The position numbers and the translations under genes were made by a program. A DNA stretch of 64,000 nucleotides, from NCBI RefSeq assembly GCF_900143695.1, contig NZ_FRFE01000010.1, positions 1-64,000 on the forward strand. The letters are read 5' to 3'. Below, piece by piece: positions 43,567 to 53,305 of the stretch (position 1 is the first letter of the stretch; each line of letters opens with the position of its first letter). The notes under the pieces were generated by a model. It had not been told where the DNA came from. It saw nothing but the letters and a program-made list of their open reading frames with translations, and did no database searches. This DNA is from Desulfopila aestuarii DSM 18488 (GTDB taxonomy: Bacteria > Desulfobacterota > Desulfobulbia > Desulfobulbales > Desulfocapsaceae).

Positions 43567-44895
43567 CTATGGTTTGATGATTTCGCAGTCACAGCTCGGA
43601 TCGGTGATGTCGAGCAGCAGGAATTTCACGTCGTATCCGTGTTTTAACAGTTCCTGATAAGCGAGGTCGGCTCTGGCCCCGGAGGAGCAGTGGATGAATA
43701 TCCGCTTGTCTTTCGGGATATCTCCAAGACGTTTGGGGATTTCATCAAGCGGGATGTTAACGGTGTTCTTGAAGATCCCAAATTCGGCAATCTCATCCTT
43801 GGTTCGGGAATCGATCACGAAGGTGTTCGGAAGCTCACCGGCGACGGCTTTCCTGAAATCAGCCACCGAAACTTCGCCTTTGCCAAGCTGTCGTACCCAT
43901 TTGATCTCGTTAGTGAAGATCGGTCCTTTCACCACGGGTTCGCCGGCTTTTACCCAACCCTGGTAATTGCCTTTCACCAGTGAGACCTGTTTGAACCCCT
44001 CCTCACGGAGCTCGAGGTAGGCCTCCATGGTCTCATTCTTGGAATTACTGTAGAGCACCACCGGTGCATTGCGTGGAATATCATCGAGACGGTCATCGAG
44101 CTCATCATAGGGCAGAGCGACAGCGCGTGGGATTCTGCCCTTGACCGGGCTGCCGTCCCCTCTCAGGTCGAGCAGGACGATATTGCCTTCACGGACAAAG
44201 GTGTTGGTTGCATAGACTGGGTGACCCGCCTTGCTCCAGGCTGGTTCGCCATCAAGGAAAACACGAATGTTGGTATAGCCAAGTTTTTTCGCCAGACCGG
44301 CGTTTGTGGTTGACATGCCTCAGGTGGGGCCTCCGCAATAAAATACCAGCAACGTATCTTTTTCTTTCGGCAGTGCTTTTTCACCCATCTTCTTCAGCTT
44401 TGGCACCGGGATGGAAATGGCTTCTGGCAGGTGGCCTTGTGCGTATCGTGATTCCGGACGGGCGTCAACGAGGGTCATGCTGGTGCCATTCTCAACCAGG
44501 GCATACATCTCATCAACCTTGATTTCGGTCACCCCCTCAGGCAGTTTAGCCAGTTTTGGCTTAATTTCAGTGGCAAACTGGTCCTCTCCGCGTTGCTCCC
44601 AGGTGATGATGGCAGCTTCGCCCTGTTCGGCAAAGTTGAGTCCTTTGGTGTTGTCGTCGAATTTGACCATCATGGTCTGAGCCTGGTCATCCTTCCCTAC
44701 GCTGATTGAGATGGTCTTTGCCTTGTTGGACTTACCGACGACTGAGCCGGTATACACATTCTGTTTTTGCTGAGTGGCCTGAACGGGCGATTTCGTCGCT
44801 TGGGAGGTATCAGGCGGGGGAGTGGCACAACCGGTTAACAGGAATGTTAGCACAAGCGCCGACGCCAGAACCTTACTGTCTCTGGTAAGCTGCAT
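43567..44895 (-). CDS. Selenocysteine-containing triple-rhodanese lipoprotein
   Basis: A single 442-residue frame read through an in-frame TGA at 44322-44320 (codon 192). A lipoprotein signal (LLTGC, Cys23) is followed by a small beta domain (about 45-115) and three rhodanese domains. Domain 1 (about 125-235) reads YCGGPT-TGA-GMS, where homologues of this YCGGxxC type carry the catalytic Cys, so the TGA most likely encodes selenocysteine. Domain 2 (about 240-318) has lost its Cys (LYSNSKNET). Domain 3 (about 340-425) has HCSSGAR with Cys403. A SECIS-like stem-loop follows the TGA. It would handle sulfur transfer or polysulfide outside the cytoplasm. A plain nonsense mutation is the alternative, but conservation after the stop argues against it. 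Confidence 0.85.
44290..44302 (-). promoter_or_regulatory. Bacterial SECIS-like stem-loop
   Basis: On the minus strand, 17 nt after the TGA, CGCC-GGTCT-GGCG forms a 4-bp GC stem with loop GGUCU, so the apical loop begins 21 nt after the UGA. The loop sequence resembles that of E. coli fdhF, and the spacing lies in the range described for bacterial SECIS elements, which SelB reads to insert selenocysteine. Confidence 0.75.
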
Positions 44896-45109
44896 AGGTA
44901 TCTCCTTCTGGTGGAATGAAAAGTGAATGTGTTAATACACATTACAGATTAATAATTATATGTATCACTTTAATAGAATTCGACAAAATGTTTTCTTTCA
45001 ATCGGAATCATAAAATATTCCAGAGCGATAGGAGTTGTACAAAAATCAGGAGGTTATTTGCATATGCTACAAAGTAGGGGTGGGTTGGTGTGATTCTTCA
45101 CATCGAGAG

Positions 45110-45682
45110 CTAAAAGACACCATGTTCGTAGAGAATATTGAGGCCGATTCCCCAGAGAACCAGGCCGCCCAATAATTCGGCCCATGTGCTGAGCCGTTTA
45201 AAGGCAGAGACCTTTTTCCCGAGGTGCATACCGGTGATGGTGAAGGCGGCGGCAACGATACCGATGATAATTGCCGGGGTAATAATGGAGATGTGCAGCA
45301 TGGACATGGAAAAACCAACGGCCAGCGCATCAATGCTGGTGGCGACGGAGAGCATGACCATGGTGAACCCTTTGGTGGAATCCTTGCGCGGTTCATCACT
45401 TTCATGATCGAATTGGAGTGCTTCGCGCAGCATGTTGGAACCCACTGCTGCCAATAGTCCGAAGGCGATCCAGTGGGCATAGTTTTCGACGATGACACGG
45501 ATGGCGCTGCCCAGCCACCAGCCGATTATTGGCATCATGGCCTGGAACAGACCAAAATGCCAGGATAGACGAAACGTCTGTCGGGCACTGATTTTTTTAA
45601 GACTGATGCCGACGGCAATGGAGACAGCAAAGGCGTCCATCGCCAGGGCTACGGCGATACCGAGAATGGTAAGAAGTGACAT
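45110..45682 (-). CDS. mntP: MntP-type manganese efflux pump
   Basis: A 190-residue membrane protein of six helices made of two inverted repeats. The first helix has VALAMDAFAVSIAVGI and the fourth VATSIDALAVGFSMS, the paired Asp-containing motifs of MntP. It exports Mn2+. No yybP-ykoY manganese riboswitch was recognised in the 60 bp upstream, nor a MntR-like box. Confidence 0.93.
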   Translation of the reverse strand: MSLLTILGIAVALAMDAFAVSIAVGISLKKISARQTFRLSWHFGLFQAMMPIIGWWLGSAIRVIVENYAHWIAFGLLAAVGSNMLREALQFDHESDEPRKDSTKGFTMVMLSVATSIDALAVGFSMSMLHISIITPAIIIGIVAAAFTITGMHLGKKVSAFKRLSTWAELLGGLVLWGIGLNILYEHGVF

Positions 45683-45742
45683 ATATACTCTTCGATCTTT
45701 TTCACCCTTGTTGCCTAGGAGGTGAGTGGGATCGTATAAACT

Positions 45743-46363
45743 TTAATAAAAAGTGTGCATCAATCGCTGAAGCGTTAAGGCGCCTTCAGGCGTGGCCAGC
45801 CAGGCCAGGGCGCCACAATTGATTACAACCGTTAGCCAATAGACTGTCCTGAAAGAGATCTTCTTCGATTTATGGCGAAGTGTATTCTGGGCAATGAGAG
45901 CTCCAGGCCAGCCGCCGATAAGTGAAAGAAGGTGCAGTTTGTTTTCCGGTATTCGCCATTCATCCGATTCGGCGGCGGATTTATCTTTTTTGTACGCTAA
46001 AAACGTCGCTATACTCAAGATGATATAGGCGCTGAGAATGATGACCGGCAGTACCTTCATGATAACCAGCAACCCCACCAGAGCAAGGAAAATGCAGGAG
46101 AAAACTCTGGCAAAGAAAATTTGTCTGTCGGTTTTGCTGACCTTTTTGTGGCCCAGGGATGGGGCGACCCGTATCGCGCAACTCCGCCCCTGGGAATCAG
46201 TGCCAATATCATACGTGACCCGCAGGCCTTGAACTGGCCGTTGATGTTCCTTGCTAAATGCATTGATATGGAGAAAAATCTTTTTGGTGTCTGATTGCGG
46301 CGTGATAAAGCCAAATCCTTTATCATCATTCCATTTTGTTATCGTGCCGGATTCCTGGGACAT
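45743..46363 (-). CDS. Cold-shock domain fused to DUF1294 membrane domain
   Basis: 206 residues. The N-terminal cold-shock domain (about 4-65) has the RNA-binding motif KGFGFI and a later FLHINAF, preceded by GTITKWNDD. The C-terminal DUF1294 part has about four membrane helices (about 85-200) and the motif IPENKLHLLSLIGGWPGALIAQ. CSD-DUF1294 fusions are common but their role is unknown; membrane-tethered RNA binding is plausible. The ATG at 46363 gives the conserved CSD start; the frame is open 23 codons upstream. It follows korB by 69 bp. Confidence 0.87.
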   Translation of the reverse strand: MSQESGTITKWNDDKGFGFITPQSDTKKIFLHINAFSKEHQRPVQGLRVTYDIGTDSQGRSCAIRVAPSLGHKKVSKTDRQIFFARVFSCIFLALVGLLVIMKVLPVIILSAYIILSIATFLAYKKDKSAAESDEWRIPENKLHLLSLIGGWPGALIAQNTLRHKSKKISFRTVYWLTVVINCGALAWLATPEGALTLQRLMHTFY

Positions 46364-46432
46364 CTTTGTTCGTAGAAGTGTAGGGTCGGGGGGCTGCCAA
46401 TAGCCGCACCGGCAAGCGATGCGGCATACCAC

Positions 46433-47485
46433 TTAGCGGTAATTCTCGTTGATGGCCGCAAGAACTTCGCTGCCTGGACAGAGATCACTCTGGTCCAGGG
46501 AGTTCAATGGACGAAGGGTGGTGTTGATGATGTCGTGGGTATCCTGGCTGTCGGGTTTGACATAAATGACCCCGGTAAGCAGGCGACCGTTTTCCTTGGC
46601 TTCTTCCAGTTTGTCCACCGAACGGCGTCGGCTGGTGACATCAAATGACTGCTCAAGTTTTTCGAGATAGAGCAGGCTGCCGTCGTGCATGGTGATAGCC
46701 TGAGTGGTGCCCGGCTCGTAGCGGGTCAGGATCTCGCGTTGCAGGGGGATAAAATCGAAGGTTCCTGTGGCCTCACTATGCTCGCGTACATACTGGTAGC
46801 TCTTTGTGGAGGTAGCGGTGTTGTTGAAGGTCACACAAGGTGAAATCACATCGAGGAAGGCCAGACCGTTGTGGCTGATTGCTGCTTTCAGGAGTGGTAC
46901 CAGCTGCTGCTTGTCACCGGAAAAACTGCGGGCGACAAAGCTTGCTCCCAGCTCAATGGCCAGTTCGCAGAGGTCGATGGATTCAAACGGGTTTGGGGTG
47001 CCTTTTTTGCCGGCGCTGCCCTTGTCGGCAGTGGCGGAGTCCTGTCCCTTGGTAAGGCCATAGCAACCATTGTTCATCACAATATAATTCATATTGAGAT
47101 TGCGCCTGAGTGCGTGGGCGAACTGGCCCATGCCGATGGAAGCGGTGTCGCCGTCGCCGGACACCCCAATATAGAGGAGGTCACGGTTAGCCATGTTGGC
47201 ACCGGTGGCAATCGACGGCATGCGGCCGTGGACTGAGTTGAAACCGTGGGATTTGCCGAGGAAATAGGCGGGCGTTTTCGATGAACAGCCGATACCGGAA
47301 AGTTTGGCAACACGGTGAGGTTCGACGGCCATCTCGAAGCAGGCCTGGACAATCGCAGTGCTGATCGAGTCGTGGCCGCAGCCGGCGCACAGGGTGGAAA
47401 TAGCGCCTTCATAGTCCCGGCGAAAATAACCTTTATCGTTTCTCTGTTGTTCCGGGTGGCGGAATGTGGGTCGGGTATAGCTCAT
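46433..47485 (-). CDS. korB: 2-oxoacid:ferredoxin oxidoreductase, beta subunit
   Basis: 350 residues. This subunit binds thiamine diphosphate and an iron-sulfur cluster: CAGCGHDSI near residue 33, another Cys in GIGCSSKTP, and the TPP motif GVSGDGDTASIGMGQ followed by NNGCYGLTKGQ. With the alpha subunit encoded upstream (4-nt overlap) it oxidises a 2-oxoacid, most likely 2-oxoglutarate or a branched-chain oxoacid, to acyl-CoA and reduced ferredoxin in the cytoplasm. The substrate is not fixed by the sequence. Confidence 0.93.
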   Translation of the reverse strand: MSYTRPTFRHPEQQRNDKGYFRRDYEGAISTLCAGCGHDSISTAIVQACFEMAVEPHRVAKLSGIGCSSKTPAYFLGKSHGFNSVHGRMPSIATGANMANRDLLYIGVSGDGDTASIGMGQFAHALRRNLNMNYIVMNNGCYGLTKGQDSATADKGSAGKKGTPNPFESIDLCELAIELGASFVARSFSGDKQQLVPLLKAAISHNGLAFLDVISPCVTFNNTATSTKSYQYVREHSEATGTFDFIPLQREILTRYEPGTTQAITMHDGSLLYLEKLEQSFDVTSRRRSVDKLEEAKENGRLLTGVIYVKPDSQDTHDIINTTLRPLNSLDQSDLCPGSEVLAAINENYR

Positions 47486-49317
47486 TTGCTGCCTCCCGTG
47501 GTGGTTGTTGAAACTGCAAGCCCAGCCTCAAGCTTCTCGGTGATGTAATCGGCGGTAATTGGCATCCCATCAAAATTGGTTAAAGGCACCAGCTTGTTGG
47601 GGAGAATTCCGTTGTCGGTGACGATCAGGGTCTTGAGTTGGCTGTCGCGGTTCTGCTCGATCACAAATATCATGTCATGGCTGTTGATGAAGTCGAGGGC
47701 GGTTGCTGTGAGAGGGAAGGAGAGCAGCCGCATGGTGTTGATTGCGGTTCCTTCTTCTTCAAGCCGATTGATTGCTTCATATGCCGAATGGGTGGTGGTG
47801 CCGAAAAAAATCGCGCCGACCTTTGATTGTGGATCTCGGATGGTGATATGCGGTTCGGGCACCATGGTTTTTGCGGTATCCCATTTGGTGAGCAACCGGA
47901 TCATATTCCTTTCGTATGCGCCGCTGTCTTCAGTGTAGGCGGCATATTCGTCGTGAGAGGTTCCACGGGTGAAATAGGCGCCTTGGGTCGGGTGGGTGCC
48001 GGGGATGGTCCTGTAGCAGATGCCGTCTCCGTCGATATCGAGGTAGCGGCCCCAGCGGGTTTCAAGCGCGTCCAGTTGTTCGGCCGAGAGCACTTTGCCC
48101 CGGTCGTAGCGCCGTTTGTCATCCCAAACGAGCGGCCTGCTCACATGATCGTTCATGCCGAGATCAAGATCGGTCATGACCAGGACCGGCGTCTGCAGTC
48201 TTTCGGCCAGATCGAAGGCCTGGGCGGTGAGTTCAAAACATTCAGCCGGATCACAGGGAAAGAGCAGCACATTTCGGGTATCGCCATGGGAGGCATAGGC
48301 GGCGGCGATAAGGTCAGATTGCTGGGTGCGGGTGGGCATTCCGGTGGATGGGCCTGTGCGCTGGACATCAATCAGCACCACCGGGACCTCGGAAAAATAG
48401 GCAAGCCCTAAAAATTCGCTCATGAGCGAGATGCCGGGACCGGAGGTAGCGGTAAAGGAGCGGGCTCCGTTCCAGGCAGCGCCGATCACCATGCCGAGGG
48501 CGGCCAGTTCGTCTTCGGCCTGGATTATTGCGACTTTCCTGCGGCCGGTTTCATCTTCGATCCTGTATCTTCCTGCAAACCGTTCAAAAGCCTCGATAAC
48601 TGAGGTTGAAGGGGTGATCGGATACCAGCCGGCCACAGTGGCGCCGGCATAGAGCGCCCCAAGTCCGGTGGCGCTGTTGCCGTCCATTATGATCGCATCA
48701 GTAAGCAGGTCTCGACGGACAACCGATAGCCTGCAACTATCTGTGAAATGCTCACGGGCATAGTTGAGGCCGATCTCCAGGGCCTGGATGTTGGGCTCGG
48801 CCAGTTTCGGCTTTTTCTTGAACTGTCGCTGGATCGAGTCGGTCAGTACCGAGAACTCGATATCTAAAAGGTGCGAAAGGGCGCCAACGTAAATGATGTT
48901 TTTTAAGAGCTGGCGGAGCTTGGGGTTTTCAAACGCCTCATTGCACAGCTCAGTGAGCGGCATGCCGAGAACGGTGATGTCCGTCCGCTGGCATTCATCG
49001 GGCAGGACCCGGGTGGAGTCGTAGAAGAAATATCCGCCGCTGGCCACCTCATTATAATCTTTCAAAAGAGTCTGGCCGTTGACTGCCACAACCATGTCAT
49101 AACCGCCGCGTCGGCCAAGATAGCCTTTTTCATTGACCCGCACCTCATACCAGGTGGGCAAACCCTGGATGTTGGAGGGAAAGATGTTCTTGGGGCTGAC
49201 CGGGATGCCCATCCTGAATATGGCCTGGGCGAAAAGGTTGTTGGCACTGGCCGAGCCGGAGCCGTTGACGTTGGCAAAGCGGATAACAAAGTCGTTTACG
49301 CGTTCTATCCTGTTCAT
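47482..49317 (-). CDS. korA: 2-oxoacid:ferredoxin oxidoreductase, fused gamma-alpha subunit
   Basis: 611 residues. The first 190 form the gamma domain (GSGSASANNLFAQAIFRMGI, then RRGGYDMVVAVN). From about 210 the alpha pyrimidine-binding domain follows with DGNSATGLGALYAGA, WYPITPSTSVIEAF, ATSGPGISLMSEF and the GPSTGMPTRTQQSDL block, as in KorA. It overlaps its neighbours by four bases on both sides (ATGA), so the three genes form a tight operon with a GltD-like protein in front. Confidence 0.93.
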   Translation of the reverse strand: MNRIERVNDFVIRFANVNGSGSASANNLFAQAIFRMGIPVSPKNIFPSNIQGLPTWYEVRVNEKGYLGRRGGYDMVVAVNGQTLLKDYNEVASGGYFFYDSTRVLPDECQRTDITVLGMPLTELCNEAFENPKLRQLLKNIIYVGALSHLLDIEFSVLTDSIQRQFKKKPKLAEPNIQALEIGLNYAREHFTDSCRLSVVRRDLLTDAIIMDGNSATGLGALYAGATVAGWYPITPSTSVIEAFERFAGRYRIEDETGRRKVAIIQAEDELAALGMVIGAAWNGARSFTATSGPGISLMSEFLGLAYFSEVPVVLIDVQRTGPSTGMPTRTQQSDLIAAAYASHGDTRNVLLFPCDPAECFELTAQAFDLAERLQTPVLVMTDLDLGMNDHVSRPLVWDDKRRYDRGKVLSAEQLDALETRWGRYLDIDGDGICYRTIPGTHPTQGAYFTRGTSHDEYAAYTEDSGAYERNMIRLLTKWDTAKTMVPEPHITIRDPQSKVGAIFFGTTTHSAYEAINRLEEEGTAINTMRLLSFPLTATALDFINSHDMIFVIEQNRDSQLKTLIVTDNGILPNKLVPLTNFDGMPITADYITEKLEAGLAVSTTTTGGSK

Positions 49318-51092
49318 TTCATCCCCGCTTGCGGAGCTTTATAGATAAATTTCACCATTTCCCAGGAAGAGGTCGGACACCGCTCGGCGCAGAGGCCGCA
49401 GTGCAGGCAGACATTCTCATCTTTGACCATGATGCGACCGGTGGGCAACGAGGAAGAAACATAGAGGGCCTGGTTGCGATTTTGGGCCGGAATGATGAGT
49501 TTGGCGCGCATCGGCTCCTCGTCGGCGTTGTCGGTAAAATTGATGCAGGAGACCGGGCAGATGTCGACACAGGCGTCGCATTCGATACAGGTGGCAGGAT
49601 CGAAAACCGTCTGTACATCGCAGTTAAGACAACGTTTGGCTTCACGCTGGCCCCGGTCGTGATCAAAACCGAGTTCCACCTCAATGAGTCGATCCTGGAT
49701 TGATTTCACCTTCTCCACCATGATCACTTCCTGGCGATCTTCCTCTGTGACATGGCTGTCATAGAGCCAGTCGTGAATACCCATCTTCTGGCCCTGCATT
49801 TTTACCATCGGGTGGGGCCGGTTATGGAGATCCTGCCCCTGGCAAAACAGGTGAATGGAAAGTCCGGCCTCATGACCGTGAGCCACGGCGGTGATGACGT
49901 TTCTCGGACCAAAGGCCGCGTCGCCACCAAAGAAAACCTGTGGCAAGGTGGATTGCAGGGTGACCGGATCGATGACTGGCAACCCATTATCGCTGAACTC
50001 GATACCAATATCCCGCTCGATGAAGGGATAGGCGTTCTGTTGTCCCACCGCCAAAAGCACCTCGTCGCAGGGGATGAAAACCGGCTCTTCACCGGTGGAA
50101 ACCAGGCTGCGTTTGCCGTTATCGTCATATTTCGGCTCAACCCGGTCAAATCGCATACCGGTGAGCACGCCATTTTCCACTACAAATTCCAGCGGTACAT
50201 GGTTGTCGATGATCTCGATATCCTCGCGTTCCGCGTCCTCAATTTCCCAAGGGGAGGCTTTCATCTCTTCACGGGGGCTGCGGACGATCACCTTGACCTC
50301 ATCGCCACCGAGCCGTCTTGCTGTGCGGCAGCAATCCATGGCCGTGTTGCCGCCACCCAGCACCAGCACTCGTTTTCCGGTTTTCTCCACATGACGGTAG
50401 AGCACCGCTGCCAGCCACTCAATACCGATATGGATAAATTTGTCGCCCAGCTCACGGCCGGGCAGGTTGGGCAGATCACGGCCCCTGGGGGCGCCGGTGC
50501 CAACAAAGACTGCATCATAGCCTTTGTCGACGATTTCCTTCAGGCTTTTGACGTAGTGGCCGAGAATGGTGTTGACTCCGAAATTGAGGATGCGGTTTAC
50601 CTCTTCATCCAGCACTTTTTCCGGTAGTCGAAATGAAGGGACCTGGGTGCGAATGAAACCACCGGCCTTCTGCTGGTCGTCGTAGAGATCGACTTCGTAG
50701 CCCAGCACCATCAGATCGCGGGCTACGGTAAGGGAGGCCGGGCCGCCGCCGATGAGGCCGATCTTCTTGCCGTTTTTTTCTTGTGGAATCTTCGGCATTC
50801 GCTCGTCGATCGCACTTTTGTAATCAGCGGCTACCCGCTTGAGACGGCAGATGGCCACCGGTTCCTCGTCTATGCGGCCTCGCCGGCAGGCCGGTTCGCA
50901 GGGCCGGTCACAGATACGGCCGAGGATTCCGGGAAAGACGTTGGACTCCCAGTTGACCATGTAGGCGTCTTCGTACCGTTCATTGTCGATCAGCCGGATA
51001 TATTCAGGAACGGCAGTGTGCGCAGGACAGGCATACTGGCAGTCGATGACCTTATGAAAATATTCTGGATTTTCAATTTTTGTCGGTTTCAA
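49314..51092 (-). CDS. GltD-like FAD/NAD(P) oxidoreductase with ferredoxin domain
   Basis: 592 residues. The N-terminal cluster-binding region has CQYACPAHT and CDRPCEPACRRG. A flavin Rossmann fold follows with GLIGGGPASLTVARDL, then an NAD(P) fold with LGGGNTAMDCCRTARRLG, as in the glutamate synthase small subunit. The C-terminal 100 residues carry two [4Fe-4S] motifs, CIECDACVDICP and CLHCGLCAERCP. It likely couples ferredoxin from the oxidoreductase to NAD(P)H. The start is a TTG at 51092 with GAGG seven bases upstream. First gene of the operon. Confidence 0.9.
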   Translation of the reverse strand: MKPTKIENPEYFHKVIDCQYACPAHTAVPEYIRLIDNERYEDAYMVNWESNVFPGILGRICDRPCEPACRRGRIDEEPVAICRLKRVAADYKSAIDERMPKIPQEKNGKKIGLIGGGPASLTVARDLMVLGYEVDLYDDQQKAGGFIRTQVPSFRLPEKVLDEEVNRILNFGVNTILGHYVKSLKEIVDKGYDAVFVGTGAPRGRDLPNLPGRELGDKFIHIGIEWLAAVLYRHVEKTGKRVLVLGGGNTAMDCCRTARRLGGDEVKVIVRSPREEMKASPWEIEDAEREDIEIIDNHVPLEFVVENGVLTGMRFDRVEPKYDDNGKRSLVSTGEEPVFIPCDEVLLAVGQQNAYPFIERDIGIEFSDNGLPVIDPVTLQSTLPQVFFGGDAAFGPRNVITAVAHGHEAGLSIHLFCQGQDLHNRPHPMVKMQGQKMGIHDWLYDSHVTEEDRQEVIMVEKVKSIQDRLIEVELGFDHDRGQREAKRCLNCDVQTVFDPATCIECDACVDICPVSCINFTDNADEEPMRAKLIIPAQNRNQALYVSSSLPTGRIMVKDENVCLHCGLCAERCPTSSWEMVKFIYKAPQAGMK

Positions 51093-51266
51093 TGCGGGGC
51101 CTCATGATGTGCGTGAGCAGTTAGACAGGAATGGGGCAAGCCAACACACATGTATCCTATTATATTTGTTTAAGGAGAACAAAAAAAAAGCACACTATTG
51201 GCAGCAGCATGACGTTTTCTTCGAGAAGTGCCTCAGGAGGTAATCGTTCCACAAGAAGGTCGCTAT

Positions 51267-51298
51267 CCGGCGCGGGACATTGCAAGCCGCCGCGCCGG
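51267..51298. repeat. GC-rich hairpin downstream of ilvD
   Basis: CCGGCGCGG (51267-51275) and CCGCGCCGG (51290-51298) form a perfect 9-bp stem with a 14-base loop, 22 bp past the ilvD stop (minus strand). No U tract follows on either strand. Confidence 0.55.
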
Positions 51299-51319
51299 CA
51301 AAAAAGTGGGGCGATGCGA

Positions 51320-53158
51320 TTATGCCTCTGGCAGCATCCTGACCGCACCCTTATCGGCCGAAGCGGCCAGCAGTGCGTAGGCCCTCAGTGCCGGGGAAAC
51401 AGTTCTGTCCCGATTTTCAGGGGTAAAGGCTTTGGCTCCTTTGGCCTGTTCCCTGTCTTTCCTGGCAGCAAGCACTTCGGCTGAGACAGCCACATTGATG
51501 GTCCGACCCGGGATATCGATCTCGATGGTGTCGCCGTCTTCCACCAGTCCAATGGCTCCGCCGGCTGCCGCCTCAGGCGATACGTGACCGATGGAAAGAC
51601 CCGAGGTGCCGCCGGAGAATCGTCCGTCGGTGATAAGTGCACATTCGGCACCGAGATGCACAGACTTGAGATACGAGGTTGGGTAGAGCATCTCCTGCAT
51701 TCCTGGTCCACCTTTCGGGCCCTCGTAACGGATGATCACTGCGTCGCGGGCTTTGATGGAACCGTCGAGGATGGCGTCGCATGCGGCTTCCTGGGAGGAG
51801 AAGACTCGGGCGGTGCCGGTGAATTTCAAGATTGATTCATCAACGCCGGCGGTTTTGACGATGCAACCGTTTTCCGCGATATTGCCAAAGAGAACCGCCA
51901 GACCGCCATCCTTGCTGTAGCAGTGCTCCATGTCGCGGATACAACCTTTTTTCCGGTCGAGATCGGCTTCCGGGTACATAGTGTTCTGGGAACCCATCAC
52001 CAGGTTGAGCCCAGACTGGGCCGGAGCGGCCTTGTAGAGCTGCTTTGCCTCCTTGCTGCAGCTTTCCCGTACCAGGTCGTACTGGTTGAGGGTGCTGGCA
52101 AGTGAGGGGCTGTCAACGCGGCTGACGCTCGAATCAATCAGGCCGGCTCGCTCAAGTTCGCCAAGAATGGCCATGATGCCACCGGCTCGATGCACGTCTT
52201 CGATGTGGTATGATGCGGAAGGGGCGACCTTGCAAAGCACCGGCACCCTTCTCGACAGATGGTCGATGTCGTTCATGGTGAAGTCGACACCGGCCTCATG
52301 GGCAATGGCCAGCAGGTGCAAGACGGTATTGGTGGAGCCCCCCATGGCGATATCGAGGGACATGGAGTTCATAAACGCAGCCTTACTGGCGATGGAGCGA
52401 GGCAATACCGAAGCATCCTCGTTTTCGTACCAGGCCTTGGCCATTTCGACGATGCGTCCGGCGGCGGTTTCAAAGAGCTGTTTCCTGCCAGAGTGGGTAG
52501 CAACCACCGTACCGTTGCCCGGCAGAGCCATACCCAGGGCTTCGTTGAGGCAGTTCATGGAGTTGGCTGTGAACATGCCGGAACAGGAGCCGCAGGTTGG
52601 GCAGGCGCTTCGCTCGACCCGCTCGACAACCTCGTCGGTTACTGATTGGTCTGCAGCCATGATCATAGCGTCGATAAGGTCATAGCGTTTGTCACCATCG
52701 ACACCGGCCTCCATGGGACCACCGGAAACGAAGATGGCAGGGATATTGAGACGCATGGCAGCCATCAGCATGCCGGGGGTTATCTTGTCGCAGTTGCTGA
52801 TGCAGATGATGGCGTCGACGGTGTGGGCGTTACACATGTACTCGACGCTGTCGGCGATTAGTTCGCGCGAGGGCAGGGAGTAGAGCATGCCGGAGTGACC
52901 CATGGCGATGCCGTCGTCAATGGCGATAGTGTTAAACTCCGCGGCGAAGCAGCCCTGTTCGGCAATGAGCTGCTTAATGCGCTGGCCGATTTCATGTAAG
53001 TGAACGTGACCGGGTACAAACTGGGTGAAAGAGTTGACGATGCCGATGACCGGCTTGCCGAAATGTTCCTCTTTCATGCCATTTGCCCGCCAGAGGCTTC
53101 TCGCCCCGGCCATTCTTCTCCCTTGGGTTGTCGTTGCGCTTCGAAGTGGAATTGCCAT
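51320..53158 (-). CDS. ilvD: Dihydroxy-acid dehydratase (IlvD)
   Basis: 612 residues, the length of the E. coli enzyme. It dehydrates dihydroxy acids to the 2-oxoacids of valine and isoleucine synthesis. Cluster-binding and signature parts are [33 protein letters not shown], and the late [13 protein letters not shown] and [18 protein letters not shown] precedes the ATG. It is a single gene, apart from other ilv genes, and a hairpin lies downstream. Confidence 0.97.
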   Translation of the reverse strand: MAIPLRSATTTQGRRMAGARSLWRANGMKEEHFGKPVIGIVNSFTQFVPGHVHLHEIGQRIKQLIAEQGCFAAEFNTIAIDDGIAMGHSGMLYSLPSRELIADSVEYMCNAHTVDAIICISNCDKITPGMLMAAMRLNIPAIFVSGGPMEAGVDGDKRYDLIDAMIMAADQSVTDEVVERVERSACPTCGSCSGMFTANSMNCLNEALGMALPGNGTVVATHSGRKQLFETAAGRIVEMAKAWYENEDASVLPRSIASKAAFMNSMSLDIAMGGSTNTVLHLLAIAHEAGVDFTMNDIDHLSRRVPVLCKVAPSASYHIEDVHRAGGIMAILGELERAGLIDSSVSRVDSPSLASTLNQYDLVRESCSKEAKQLYKAAPAQSGLNLVMGSQNTMYPEADLDRKKGCIRDMEHCYSKDGGLAVLFGNIAENGCIVKTAGVDESILKFTGTARVFSSQEAACDAILDGSIKARDAVIIRYEGPKGGPGMQEMLYPTSYLKSVHLGAECALITDGRFSGGTSGLSIGHVSPEAAAGGAIGLVEDGDTIEIDIPGRTINVAVSAEVLAARKDREQAKGAKAFTPENRDRTVSPALRAYALLAASADKGAVRMLPEA

Positions 53159-53305
53159 TGGTTACACCTTCTTTGTCAGTAAAGAGTGATCCGGTAAGAT
53201 CAAATCTTTTAGGTTTTACGTAAAAAAGTTATTGAAATTCTTGTTACTTTAGGGACAATATACAATGAAAAATGCGGGTATTGCACACCTTTTCAGGAGA
53301 CTGTT

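Noticed and set aside
44316-44895. Two separate rhodanese genes, or a pseudogene broken by a nonsense mutation.
   Set aside because: The frame continues unchanged, the stop is TGA at the catalytic position, and a SECIS-like loop follows at the right distance. A chance mutation would not be expected to meet all three.
45683-45742. A yybP-ykoY manganese riboswitch ahead of mntP.
   Set aside because: The 60-bp gap is too short, and the conserved loop sequences of that riboswitch were not found.
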